Part shown: positions 53,096 through 62,099 of the stretch, one piece after another
How positions within the stretch are numbered: the first letter of the stretch is position 1
How the letters are laid out: every line of letters begins with the position of its first letter
Source of the DNA: Streptomyces sp. MNU76
GTDB taxonomy: Bacteria > Actinomycetota > Actinomycetes > Streptomycetales > Streptomycetaceae
Direction of reading: 5' to 3'
Assembly (NCBI RefSeq): GCF_020982545.1
Contig: NZ_JAJKLK010000024.1
Coordinates: forward strand, 1-64,000
Length of the DNA: 64,000 bases
Position numbers and translations under genes: made by a program
Notes under the pieces: generated by a model
Told to the model about the DNA's origin: nothing
The model's database searches: none
What the model saw: only the letters and a program-made list of their open reading frames with translations

Positions 53096-55171
53096 TCACA
53101 CCCTTCGGTTGCGCGCCGCCGTCAGCACACGGCGGATGCGGCGCAGCCGGCGGCGAACGGCGGCGCCCGCGTCGACGGTGCTGATGCGCAGAGCGAGCAG
53201 ACCCTGGTGCGGCAGCGGTTTGGCGTACCCGGACGGTCCGTGTCGCCGCAGGCGCGCGTCGGGCAGGGCAGGGTTGTAGGGGACGGGAAGGGTCAGTGCC
53301 AGACCGGGCCGCCGCAGTTGGACGGCCAGTTCCCAGTCCCCGGGAGTCAGTCGGCGCCGGCGGACCGCCCTGGCCAGGTCGAGGCGGAGCGTGAAGGATC
53401 CTGGCGAGGACAGCTCCACGTCGAGGAACGCGCCGAGTTCGACGCTGTCGCCGCCGCGCGTCGCCCGTACGGTCAGATCATCGGGGGCAAGGCCGTGGAT
53501 GCCGGTGGAACCGGTGAGCTCCAGGGTGCCGGGGACGCTGTCTGCCCACGCCGCCTTGTTCATCTTCAGGTGTGAGCTCAGGCGGTGCTTCTGTTCGCCG
53601 ATGTCGAGCGTGAGGTTGCCGTACGGCTTGGTGAAGTACGGCGTGACGACGCGGGTCGCACCGTCGTCGAGGCGGGTGAGATGAAGCTGGGGCCGGGAAT
53701 CGACGTCATCGGCACATCGGCTGCCGAAACGCGCCTCCTTGTCGATGCCCTGGCTGCGCACGCTCAGGAAGACGTCCCACAGCCCGGGCGGCAAGGGCCG
53801 GCCGTCAGCGGCCGTGGCCACGTCCACCCGTAGGGTGAATCCCGCACGGTCGTAGTCGTAGATACCCTCGCCCTCCGCGCTGGTGAGCGCGGGGGTGGCC
53901 AGGGCGTCGGCGGGGAAGCAGTACTCGCCTGCGCCGCTGCGCTCCCGCAGCAGCACTTCGGTGGCCGTTTCAGTGGTGTCGACTCGGTGGATGTAGGCGT
54001 GCCCGCTCAGGTGCAGTTCGGTACCGGTCAGGGCGACGGTGGCGAGGTGGTGACGGACGGGCAGCTGCTCGGTGATGTCGAAGCAGGCATCCGGCACACC
54101 TCGCTCTGGGTCACGGAAGAAGGGGTAGGCGCCGAAGGCGCGCCCCTTGTCGATGACGGCCTTGTGACGTCGGCCCGACCGGTCGAAGGAGATGACTTCG
54201 CGCAGTTCCTCCAGCATTCCGCGCCGGGCCAGATGGAAGCGCAGGCGGGTCATCGCGGGCAGCTGCTCGCCGAGCTCGTCGGTGCACCACGCGTCGAGCA
54301 TCTGCCTGATCTCGGTGAGCGCCGAGTCGCGGATGTCGGGCTCGGTTTCGCGGACGAGGTGGACGAGTGCACCGTTGAGGTCGATCTCCAGGTGACGCCG
54401 TACCAGCAGGTCCCGCCGGGGGCCGGCCTCGACCTCGCGGGACAGCAGGTCGAACATCACACGCAGGAAGCGCAACCGTGGGTGCGTACCGCGGGTGGTG
54501 AGCGTGACGTTGTTGCCGTCGTCGCGCTCCACCCAGTAGTAGCAGTCGTAGTCGGCGACCACCGAAATCACGGCGGCGTGCAGATACGCCATGGCGACGA
54601 AGGGCTGGTCCTCCCCGACCCGGAAGTCGGTGCGGAAACGCAGCCCGAGGCGTTCGATCAGGTCGCGCCGGAAGAGCTTCAGCGGGCTCAGCGTCCAGTA
54701 GACGCGGGAAGTGAACAGGTCCGCCTTGGGCTGATTGCGGCGGAACATCGACTGCGGTGCGCCGCGCCCTCCGACACCGACCATCTTGCCCAGCACCACG
54801 TCGGAGCCCTGGGCGTCGGCCATGGCCACCATGCGCTCCAGGGCCTCGGGGCCGAGATAGTCGTCGGCGTCGAGGAAGAAGACGTACCGACCGCGCGCCA
54901 GGTCGAGGCCCGCATTGCGCGGTGCCGAGGGGCCACCGGAGTTCTCCTGGTGGACCACGTGGACGGCGTCGGGAAACTCCGCGGCCAGCCGGTCCAGTTC
55001 GGCTGCGGTGCCGTCGGTCGAACCGTCGTCGATCACGATCAGCTCGAGCCGCTCCCTGCCCAGGGTCTGCTCGACCACGGAGGTCACACACCGGGTCAGG
55101 TAGGGCATGGCGTTGTAGGCGCCGACGATGACAGAGACGTCTGGCAGAGCTCTGTCCAGCTCACCGCTCAC
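53096..55171 (-). CDS. Family 2 glycosyltransferase with long C-terminal domain
   Basis: This 691-aa protein has an N-terminal GT-A domain (VSVIVGAYNAMPYLTRCV; LIVIDDGSTDGTAAEL; SAPRNAGLDLARGRYVFFLD followed by ADDYLG with the DxD metal site; VGEDQPFVAMAYLHA) and an extra 350 residues of beta-rich sequence, like wall-teichoic-acid or capsule transferases of TarS/TagF-associated type. GTG 55171 lies a few bases after a MerR box, so a leaderless transcript is possible. A role in cell-wall polymer glycosylation is inferred. Confidence 0.8.
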   Translation of the reverse strand: MSGELDRALPDVSVIVGAYNAMPYLTRCVTSVVEQTLGRERLELIVIDDGSTDGTAAELDRLAAEFPDAVHVVHQENSGGPSAPRNAGLDLARGRYVFFLDADDYLGPEALERMVAMADAQGSDVVLGKMVGVGGRGAPQSMFRRNQPKADLFTSRVYWTLSPLKLFRRDLIERLGLRFRTDFRVGEDQPFVAMAYLHAAVISVVADYDCYYWVERDDGNNVTLTTRGTHPRLRFLRVMFDLLSREVEAGPRRDLLVRRHLEIDLNGALVHLVRETEPDIRDSALTEIRQMLDAWCTDELGEQLPAMTRLRFHLARRGMLEELREVISFDRSGRRHKAVIDKGRAFGAYPFFRDPERGVPDACFDITEQLPVRHHLATVALTGTELHLSGHAYIHRVDTTETATEVLLRERSGAGEYCFPADALATPALTSAEGEGIYDYDRAGFTLRVDVATAADGRPLPPGLWDVFLSVRSQGIDKEARFGSRCADDVDSRPQLHLTRLDDGATRVVTPYFTKPYGNLTLDIGEQKHRLSSHLKMNKAAWADSVPGTLELTGSTGIHGLAPDDLTVRATRGGDSVELGAFLDVELSSPGSFTLRLDLARAVRRRRLTPGDWELAVQLRRPGLALTLPVPYNPALPDARLRRHGPSGYAKPLPHQGLLALRISTVDAGAAVRRRLRRIRRVLTAARNRRV

Positions 55172-55174
55172 GGC

Positions 55175-55201
55175 AGTCTTACCCTCTCGTAAGGTCAGAT
55201 T
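55175..55201 (-). promoter_or_regulatory. MerR-type box directly upstream of the glycosyltransferase
   Basis: In gene direction ATCTGACCTTACGAGAGGGT then AAGACT. It ends 4 bp before the GTG. Confidence 0.55.
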
Positions 55202-55586
55202 GGCGCCCGGCGAGAGCCGGTGGCTCAGGCTCGCCATTGCGGGTCATCAGCGCTTTCGCGCGACCGGGGAACGCCGCACCGTTGCAGCTCCACGGCGGCC
55301 TGTAACAGCCGGGCAGATAGGGATACTACCAGGAGACTTTTCCATCCCTTTGCCATTTCCAGCCATTCAGCCCGGCAGTCTCCGGCACGTCGGACGGAAG
55401 CGGAGAGCAGGCACAGCACCTGTTCGGCTTGACGCGTTCACCGTCCGCTCAGGTCGCTTCCAGTCTACCCATACGGAAGAGTTGCGGGTCTTGCGCGGGA
55501 TACCTAGTGCGACCTTCGCTGATGGCGGGCGGCATAGTGCGCCGACTCCTCGTGGGGACCGGGATGAGGCCGCCCGTCCTTGGATC
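55202..55586. other. Intergenic stretch
   Basis: About 385 bp. It contains a shortened box-like sequence, AGTCTACCCATACGGAAGAG, at about 55462-55481 and no gene I can support. Confidence 0.35.
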
Positions 55587-56390
55587 TCAGTCGCGCGGAG
55601 CGCGGAGCGCGGCGGCGGGATCGGAGGCGAGCCAGCCGCGGGCGCCCCAGAAGTCGACGGCCCGGCAGATCGTCCCCAGCGCCCGCTGGGCGCGGTCGCC
55701 GCGGTCGCCCCAGTGCCCGAGGCACCATGCGGTGAGCCGATCAGCGGCGCCGTCGCCCTCCAGGACGGTCAGCCGGTTGTGGGAGCCGAGGTGAGTACCC
55801 AGCAGCAGCATCGCGGTGGCATCGGCCTGGCCTGAGGCTTCACCCATGAAGGCGGCGATCGCCTGCCGGACCGTAGGCACCATGGACGGGTAAGGCGCCG
55901 CCTTCGGCAGGTTCGCCCGCGGGCGGGGCGCGGTGCGCGGGGCCGGTGACCTCTTCCCGGCTGCCGCCTGCTGCGCCACGGCAGCGGGAGCCAGCTTCGG
56001 CGCGGGTGCGGACGGCGCCGACTTCGGCTTCAGCGGCGGCGTGTCACTCACGGCCGGGCCCTGGACGGCGCCGAGGCAGGCGGGGACGTAGTCGCTGGGG
56101 ACCGGGACGTTCTGGGAGATGGAGGTTTCCAGCGCGTCTGCGTCACAGGTGCGGCACAGCGGCACGTCGTCCCAGCCGATGATGGACAGCTGGGTGCCGC
56201 GGGAGTGGCGCGTCATGGCCTGCGGGCGGTGCACGATGTCCTGGCCGCCGCAGCTCGCACAGCGCAGCCCACCGCGCATCCATTGCGTGTTGCAGCTCAG
56301 ACAGGTGATCCGGATGTCTCCGTCCACGGGGTCGCCGCGCAGTTCCTCGGCCTCTCCGCACGACGGACACGCCGTCATACCCGCCATGTC
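55587..56390 (-). CDS. Zinc-ribbon protein of unknown function
   Basis: This 267-aa protein has two zinc-ribbon-like Cys pairs near the N-terminus (ACPSCGEAEEL; TCLSCNTQWM) and two more (RCASCGGQDI; LCRTCDADAL), a Pro/Ala-rich linker, and a C-terminal helical domain (VRQAIAAFMGEASGQADATA; GTICRAVDFWGARGW). ATG 56390 follows GAGGAGG. The linker-plus-ribbon layout suggests a nucleic-acid or ribosome-associated protein. A relic of a second copy lies at 34716-34830. Function unknown. Confidence 0.6.
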   Translation of the reverse strand, partial: DMAGMTACPSCGEAEELRGDPVDGDIRITCLSCNTQWMRGGLRCASCGGQDIVHRPQAMTRHSRGTQLSIIGWDDVPLCRTCDADALETSISQNVPVPSDYVPACLGAVQGPAVSDTPPLKPKSAPSAPAPKLAPAAVAQQAAAGKRSPAPRTAPRPRANLPKAAPYPSMVPTVRQAIAAFMGEASGQADATAMLLLGTHLGSHNRLTVLEGDGAADRLTAWCLGHWGDRGDRAQRALGTICRAVDFWGARGWLASDPAAALRAPRD

Positions 56391-56422
56391 CGATGTCCTC
56401 CTCACCAAACAGCACTACGTCA

Positions 56423-56449
56423 CCAACTCTCCGTTACGCGAGAGTAGGG
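56423..56449 (-). promoter_or_regulatory. MerR-type box upstream of the zinc-ribbon gene
   Basis: In gene direction CTACTCTCGCGTAACGGAGA then GTTGG, with an additional symmetry ACTCTC/GAGAGT. Confidence 0.55.
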
Positions 56450-56512
56450 CCGAGGGCTGACCGAGACCCCGCCTCCCCCACCCCCCTCGTTCGCACGCCG
56501 GTGCCTGCCGGT

Positions 56513-57622
56513 TCAGCCCTTGGCCGGCCGCTCGGCCGCGGCGCGGCGGAAGGCCCAGGCGAGGTCCGGCTCGGTCACTGGGCGAAGGACGCGGCGCACC
56601 GGCGGGGTGCACAGCAGGGTGACGGCGACCGCGGCGACGACCGTGAGGACGACCTTTCCGGCGGGGTCGTGCAGCCAGGCGTTGCCGTCGACGAGACCCG
56701 AGTACTTGGCGCCCTTGGTCAGGAAGCCGTGGAGCAGGTAGCCGCAGATCGTGCCGGCGCCGAGCACCGTGAACCAGGTGCGACGGCGCGGAACCCAGGC
56801 CAGGAAAGCGGCCGTCAGCAGCACGGAGCAGCCGAAGAGGGCGAACGTCATGACGACACCGGTCCACCAGGGTTCGCCGATCTCCTGGGCGCTGGAGCGG
56901 CGGAAGAACCACTCGGTCCGCATGCGGGTCGACGCCCAGTAGGCGAAGGCGAGCGCGCCGGCGAAGACGGGTATCGCCAGCAGCCTGATCGCGCGGCGGT
57001 CCAGGAGCTTCAAGTGCTCGGGCTGCAGGCACAGGCCGAGCACGAAGAACGGGAGGAACTGCAGGACCCGCTGGAGGTTGAGGTCCTCGCCGATGCCGGG
57101 GGTGACGGAGGCGAGCACGGCAATGGTCAGGGCGACTGCGAGGGGGTGACGCAGTTGCTGCCACAGCGGTGTGGTGAGCCGCCAGATGAACAGGGCGGCG
57201 AGGAACCAGACGAGCAGGAAGGGGTCGAGCAGGCTGATGGCATGGTCGGGGGAGTCGTCGGCGTACCGCTTGAACAGCGAATAGGCGGTCTCGAAGACGA
57301 TGTACGGGACCGCGATGCCGCCGACGAGGCGCCTGATCTGACGAGGCCGGGCGGCGAAACTCCGCGACAGGTAACCGGAGATGACGATGAACGCCGGCAT
57401 GTGGAACGTGTAGACGAGGATGTACAGCGCCTTGGTGGCACGGCTGCTCTCGACGAGCTCCCAGGCGTGCGCCACCGCCACCAGGACGATCAGCAGGTAC
57501 TTCGCGTTGTCGAAGGCCGCGTCACGCCCGCCACCCGCGGGAGACGACCCGCCCCCCGGTGTCGGCGCCGGCTCCGCGGACCGGGAACGGGGCGATATGG
57601 CGTTCAGAATGCGATTCGACAA
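56513..57622 (-). CDS. Acyltransferase 3 family membrane protein
   Basis: This 369-aa protein has about ten helices and starts its conserved part with FDNAKYLLIVLVAVAHAWEL, then LVYTFHMPAFIVISGYLSRS, the pattern of fucose 4-O-acetylase-like Acyl_transf_3 proteins that O-acetylate surface glycans. The open frame begins at 57664, but that segment overlaps the MerR box; TTG 57622, just inside the edge of the box, is the more likely start. With the glycosyltransferase and methyltransferase it suggests inducible surface modification. Confidence 0.75.
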   Translation of the reverse strand: MSNRILNAISPRSRSAEPAPTPGGGSSPAGGGRDAAFDNAKYLLIVLVAVAHAWELVESSRATKALYILVYTFHMPAFIVISGYLSRSFAARPRQIRRLVGGIAVPYIVFETAYSLFKRYADDSPDHAISLLDPFLLVWFLAALFIWRLTTPLWQQLRHPLAVALTIAVLASVTPGIGEDLNLQRVLQFLPFFVLGLCLQPEHLKLLDRRAIRLLAIPVFAGALAFAYWASTRMRTEWFFRRSSAQEIGEPWWTGVVMTFALFGCSVLLTAAFLAWVPRRRTWFTVLGAGTICGYLLHGFLTKGAKYSGLVDGNAWLHDPAGKVVLTVVAAVAVTLLCTPPVRRVLRPVTEPDLAWAFRRAAAERPAKG

Positions 57623-57649
57623 GTTGTCCCTCTCGTAAGGGAAGAGATA
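57622..57649 (-). promoter_or_regulatory. MerR-type box at the start of the acyltransferase gene
   Basis: In gene direction ATCTCTTCCCTTACGAGAGG then GACAACTTG. The TTG is the presumed start. Confidence 0.5.
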
Positions 57650-58005
57650 CTCAGGCGGCAGCAACCGAGCCGGCGGAAGCAGGCCGCCCAGCCACTGTGC
57701 AACTCAACTGACTGGGGACATCAGAGACACCCACCAAGCAGCGAGGCCGCCATCTGTCAGGCACCCTAGCAGCCTCTTTACCCTTGCTTTGCCGAGGGGT
57801 TCGACCAACCCTCGCGCCTTCCGCTCGCCTCAGCAGCACCCAAGGCCGAGGTGCGGCGGAAGTGACAGGTCGCCGCCTCGCGGTCGCCGGATGGTCCCAC
57901 ACTCTCCTGCCACGTGAGGTACCACACATGCCTCACGAGTCGCTGCCGACGGCGACGGGTGACCTCAGGAGGTCTCAGTGGCGGGGAGCGAGGGCATCGG
58001 CTGTC
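57650..58005. other. Intergenic stretch
   Basis: About 355 bp between the acyltransferase promoter and the truncated prfC copy. No gene or repeat recognised. Confidence 0.35.
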
Positions 58006-59015
58006 CTAGTCGTGGGCGGCGATGAGGTGGTCGAGCCGGGCGTCGGGGAACTCGCGCTCGAAGGAGTTCGCCTGCCAGCCGTCGGCGAAGAGAGCGAGCT
58101 GGACCTTGTCCCGGATGCGGGTCAGGGCCTCGCCCTTGACGATCCGGGAGCGGTTGAGTGCCTCCGCGCCGGACGTGTCGGTGGCGCGGGCCAGGTGGTA
58201 GGGCAGCATCTCCAGTCTCACGGCGGCGGAGAACTCCCCGGCCATGCGTGCGCTGACGACGTCGAACTGCATCGGCCCGACCGCGGCCAGCACCGGTGCC
58301 TGGTCGCCGCGCAGGTCGGAGACGAGGACCTGGACCACGCCCTCCTCGTCCAGCTGTGAGATGCCGCGCCGGAACTGCTTGGAGCGGGAGAGGTCGACCG
58401 GGCGGACGACGGCGAAGTGCTCCGGCGCGAAGGTCGGCATCGGCGGGAAGACGGCCGCCTGGTCGGCGTAGAGGGTGTCGCCGACGCGCAGGGCGGTGGC
58501 GTTGACGAGGCCGACGACGTCGCCGGGGTAGGCGATGTCGACCATGGAGCGGTCCTGGCCGAAGACGCTGTGCGCGTACTTGGTGGCGAAGGGCTTGCCG
58601 GAGACGGCGCGGGTGACGGTCATGCCGCGTTCGAAGATCCCCGAGCAGACCCGCATGAACGCGATCCGGTCCCGGTGGGCGGGGTCCATGTTGGCCTGCA
58701 CCTTGAACACCAGCCCGGAGAACGGCGCGTCCACCGCCCGGGTCCCACCGCCCTCCAGCTCGCGCGGACCGGGCGGCGGGGCGAGGTCGACGACGGCGTC
58801 CAGTACCAGCCGTACGCCGATGTTGGAGATCGCCGCGCCGAAGAACACCGGTGTGGTCCGGCCCGCCAGGAACGCCTCCTGGTCATGTACGGCGCCGTCG
58901 GCACCCGGTAGGTGTCCTCGGAGAAGTCCGCGTGCCCGGGCGTGTCCAGCAGGTTCAGCACACACCCGCGGTACGCGAACTGCAGCACGGCCGAGGTGAC
59001 GGAGATGCCACGGGC
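58006..59015 (-). pseudogene. Truncated second prfC (RF3) copy
   Basis: 58009-58906 is nearly identical to 45529-46426 (C-terminal two thirds of RF3). At GCACCC (58901-58906) the sequence jumps to the equivalent of 46815-46932, a 394-bp deletion between two GCACCC repeats present in the intact gene, which also shifts the frame. The G1 region and start codon are missing. The stop is TAG instead of TGA. It cannot make a GTPase. Confidence 0.85.
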
Positions 59016-59447
59016 GAGGAGTTGACTCGGCGGGTCGGCGAGCGGTTCCAGGCCGGGAAGCGCTTCGCGATCGTCGTAGCGGCCGAGGGGGCCAAGCCGA
59101 AGCCCGGCACCATGGGGTTCGACGAGGGCGGCAGGGACCTCTACGGGCTCGAACGCTTCGCCGGCATCGCCCGCCAGCTCTCCGTGGAACTGGAGAACCG
59201 GCTCGGCAAGGAAGCCCGACCCGTCAGCCTCGGCCACGTCCAGCGCGGCGGCACCCCCACCGCCTACGACCGCGTACTCGCGACGCGGTTCGGCTGGCAC
59301 GCCGTAGAGGCCGTACACCGAGGCGAGTTCGGCAAGATGACCGCCCTGCAAGGGGCCGACATCGTGATGGTGCCGCTCGCCGAGGCTGTCGAGACGCTGA
59401 AGACCGTTCCGCAGGAGCGGTACGACGAGGCCGAGTGCGTGGTGTGA
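59016..59447 (+). pseudogene. 5'-truncated second pfkA copy
   Basis: Codons corresponding to about residues 200-341 of the PFK at 47809 (RFAIVVAAEGAKPKPGTMGF; GHVQRGGTPTAYDRVLATRF). The N-terminal substrate sites and promoter are deleted. The junction to the prfC relic is at about 59015. Confidence 0.85.
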
Positions 59448-59571
59448 CATGAGTTCCCGCCCGCGCGCCCGACGCCTGCCCTGGGGCTCGGTAAAGCAGT
59501 CGCCCACCTCCGCTCCCGCCCCGGCATCATCGTCGGGATCCGACGTCCACTCGCCTTTCAGGGAGACCGCG

Positions 59572-60206
59572 TTGACCACCGACCGCTTCCCGGACCTCGC
59601 CCGCACCGGCACGGCCGTGATCGGCGCCCGGTACGTCGGAGACGCCGACCGGCAGCAGTTCGTCACCGACACCGAAGCCAACGCACTGGACTGCACGGCC
59701 CCGCCCCGTGGCCTTGCCGCCGTGAGCTGGTTCGCGAGCACGGACGGCGAGACCGTGCTGACGCTCGCACAGTGGGACAGTGCCCTGGCATACGACGCAT
59801 ACCTGCGCGGCGGCGGCCACGCGGCCCCGCTCGTAAGCCCGCCCGCTACCGCCCCCACCACAGCCTGGCCGAGGAACACGAGACCCGCGTCCCGGGCTGC
59901 CTGATCACCGCCGCCTTCGACGTCGACGGACCCGAGCGGCAGCGCCACCTCGTCGACAGCCTCATCGCCGTACAGCCCGAGGACGGCGGGCATCCCGGGG
60001 CGATCTCCGCGCACTTCCTCCTGAGCACCGACGGCACCAGGGTGCTCCTCTACACCGAGTGGACCAGCATCGAGACACACCAGGGAGCCGCCGAGGCCGG
60101 CGACCACGACAAGGGACACGAGATCATGTCCGGAACGCCCGGCGTACGCCTCACTCACGGCGGGCGATACCGCCTCCGCCGCTCGCTGCCCCTCCCCCTG
60201 CGGTGA
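59572..60206 (+). pseudogene. Second ABM gene, frameshifted
   Basis: TTG 59572 starts LTTDRFPDLARTGTAV and follows the first ABM copy through LRGGGHAAPLV. An indel near 59840-59850 moves the rest (ETRVPGCLITAAFDVDGPER; SAHFLLSTDGTRVLLYTEWT) into another frame ending at 60206. It preserves the N-terminus that is damaged in the other copy. Confidence 0.8.
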
Positions 60207-60272
60207 CCGGCGCACCCGGCGCCGCGTACGCCTCGCATCGCATCACCCGGCAGGCAGTGGATCGCCTCGGCA

Positions 60273-60299
60273 GACTCTCCGGTAACGTCAGGGTATGAG
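60273..60299 (+). promoter_or_regulatory. MerR-type box overlapping the RNase J start codon
   Basis: GACTCTCCGGTAACGTCAGG then GTATGAG. The ATG at 60295 occupies the place where other boxes have the -10 (TAGAGT). Confidence 0.6.
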
Positions 60300-61980
60300 C
60301 CATCCGCACCCCGAACTCAAAGCCGCCCCGCCGCTGCCCGAAGGAGGGCTGAGGGTGACCGCCCTGGGCGGTCTGGGCGAAATCGGCCGCAACATGACCG
60401 TCTTCGAGCACGCCGGCAAGCTGCTCATCGTCGACTGCGGCGTGCTGTTCCCGGAGGAGAACCAGCCCGGCGTGGACGTGATCCTGCCCGACTTCACCTC
60501 GATCCGGGACCGCCTCGACGACATCGTGGCCATCGTGCTCACCCACGGCCACGAGGACCACATCGGGGGCGTGCCCTACCTGTTGCGGGAACGCTCCGAC
60601 ATCCCCGTCGTCGGCTCCAAGCTCACCCTCGCCTTCCTGGAGGCCAAGCTCAAGGAGCACGGCATCACCCCTCGCACGGTGCGCGTACGGGAGGGCGACC
60701 GGCGCGGCTTCGGTCCCTTCGACTGCGAGTTCGTGGCCGTCAACCACTCCATCCCCGACGGCCTCGCAGTCGCGATCCGTACCGGGGCCGGGATGGTGCT
60801 GCACACCGGCGACTTCAAGATGGACCAGTTCCCCCTGGACGACCGCATCACCGACCTGCGCGCCTTCGCGCGCCTCGGTGAGGAGGGCGTGGACCTGTTC
60901 CTCGTCGACTCCACCAACGCCGAGGTACCCGGCTTCACCACCTCTGAACGCGACCTGAACCCCGCGATTGAGCAGGTGATGCGCACGGCACCCCGCCGGG
61001 TCATCGTCTCCAGCTTCGCCAGCCACGTGCACCGCATCCAGCAGGTCCTGGACGCCGCGCACCAGCACGGCCGCAAGGTCGCCTTCGTGGGCCGTTCCAT
61101 GGTCCGCAACATGGGCATCGCCCGCGAACTGGGCTACCTCAAGGTCCCGCCCGGCCTGGTGGTCAGCACGAAGGAACTGGAGAAGCTGCCGGACCACCGG
61201 ATCACCCTGGTGTGCACCGGATCCCAGGGCGAGCCGATGGCCGCGCTGTCGCGGATGGCCAACCGCGACCACGCGATCCGCGTCGGCAAGGGCGACACCG
61301 TCCTGCTCGCCAGCTCCCTCATCCCCGGCAACGAGAACGCCATCTACCGGGTGATCAACGGCCTGACCCGGTGGGGCGCCCACGTCGTCCACAAGGGCAA
61401 CGCCAAGGTCCACGTCTCCGGGCACGCCAGCGCCGGTGAACTCGTCTACTGCTACAACATCGTCAAGCCGCGCAACGTCATGCCCGTCCACGGCGAATGG
61501 CGCCATCTGCGGGCCAACGCCGACCTGGCCATCCGTACGGGCGTCGACCCCGACCGGGTCGTGATCGCCGAGGACGGCGTCGTCGTCGACCTCGTCGACG
61601 GCCGCGCCTCCATCACCGGCAAAGTGCCCGCGGGCAACGTCTACGTGGACGGCATGGAAGTCGGCGGCGCCACGGAGGCGTCCCTCAAGGACCGCGTCAC
61701 CCTGGCCGAGGAAGGCGTCATCACGGTCGTGGCGATCGTCGACGCCGACACCGGGGCGCTGGCCGAGACCCCCGACTTCCTGGCCCGCGGCTTCGTCCAC
61801 GACGACACCACCTTCGAGCCGGTCATCCCGGTCATCGAAAAAACGCTGGCCACCGCCGCCCAGGAAGGCGTCGGTGACGCCCACCAGCTCGAACAGCTCG
61901 TCGCCCGCGCCGTGGCGAACTGGGCCTACCGTACCCACCGCCGCAGGCCCCTGATTATCCCCGTCATCATCGACGCCTGA
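60295..61980 (+). CDS. rnj: Ribonuclease J paralogue
   Basis: This 561-aa metallo-beta-lactamase/beta-CASP nuclease has HGHEDH at residues 84-89, NHSIPDGLAVAI, HTGDFKMDQ, DSTNAEVPG and the C-terminal GHASAGELVY and PVHGEWRHLRAN. RNase J processes and degrades RNA with endo- and 5'-exonuclease activity. The N-terminus (MSHPHPEL) is as I recall for Streptomyces RNase J, supporting ATG 60295, but the MerR box overlaps it. GTG 60355 with GAAGGAGG in front is an alternative start (541 aa). Presence of a second RNase J under MerR control suggests conditional use. Confidence 0.9.
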   Translation: MSHPHPELKAAPPLPEGGLRVTALGGLGEIGRNMTVFEHAGKLLIVDCGVLFPEENQPGVDVILPDFTSIRDRLDDIVAIVLTHGHEDHIGGVPYLLRERSDIPVVGSKLTLAFLEAKLKEHGITPRTVRVREGDRRGFGPFDCEFVAVNHSIPDGLAVAIRTGAGMVLHTGDFKMDQFPLDDRITDLRAFARLGEEGVDLFLVDSTNAEVPGFTTSERDLNPAIEQVMRTAPRRVIVSSFASHVHRIQQVLDAAHQHGRKVAFVGRSMVRNMGIARELGYLKVPPGLVVSTKELEKLPDHRITLVCTGSQGEPMAALSRMANRDHAIRVGKGDTVLLASSLIPGNENAIYRVINGLTRWGAHVVHKGNAKVHVSGHASAGELVYCYNIVKPRNVMPVHGEWRHLRANADLAIRTGVDPDRVVIAEDGVVVDLVDGRASITGKVPAGNVYVDGMEVGGATEASLKDRVTLAEEGVITVVAIVDADTGALAETPDFLARGFVHDDTTFEPVIPVIEKTLATAAQEGVGDAHQLEQLVARAVANWAYRTHRRRPLIIPVIIDA

Positions 61981-61993
61981 CCGGGTCAAGCCT

Positions 61994-62019
61994 GTCCCTG
62001 TCCGGCCGGCGACAGGGAC
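61994..62019 (+). terminator. Hairpin after RNase J
   Basis: GTCCCTGTC / GACAGGGAC with an 8-nt GC loop, 14 bp after the stop. Confidence 0.7.
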
Positions 62020-62099
62020 GGCTTCGTGCCCGGGCAGCGAAGAACGGCAGCCCGGGCGCCAACTTGCCGGCACCGGTGGTGCGTCAGAGAGGTGAACGG

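Larger units (their letters stand above)
58009..60206. repeat. Collapsed duplicate of the prfC-merR2-pfkA-ABM locus
   Basis: The order and orientation of 45529-49583 are repeated, but prfC 5' sequence, merR and the 5' half of pfkA are missing. The prfC part is almost identical to the first copy, while the pfkA and ABM parts are clearly more diverged, so the segments have different histories or prfC has been converted. Confidence 0.8.

Noticed and set aside
55460..55485. Box-like AGTCTACCCATACGGAAGAG in the glycosyltransferase/zinc-ribbon gap
   Set aside because: Spacing between the half-sites is several bases short compared with the other boxes and no gene is positioned for it.
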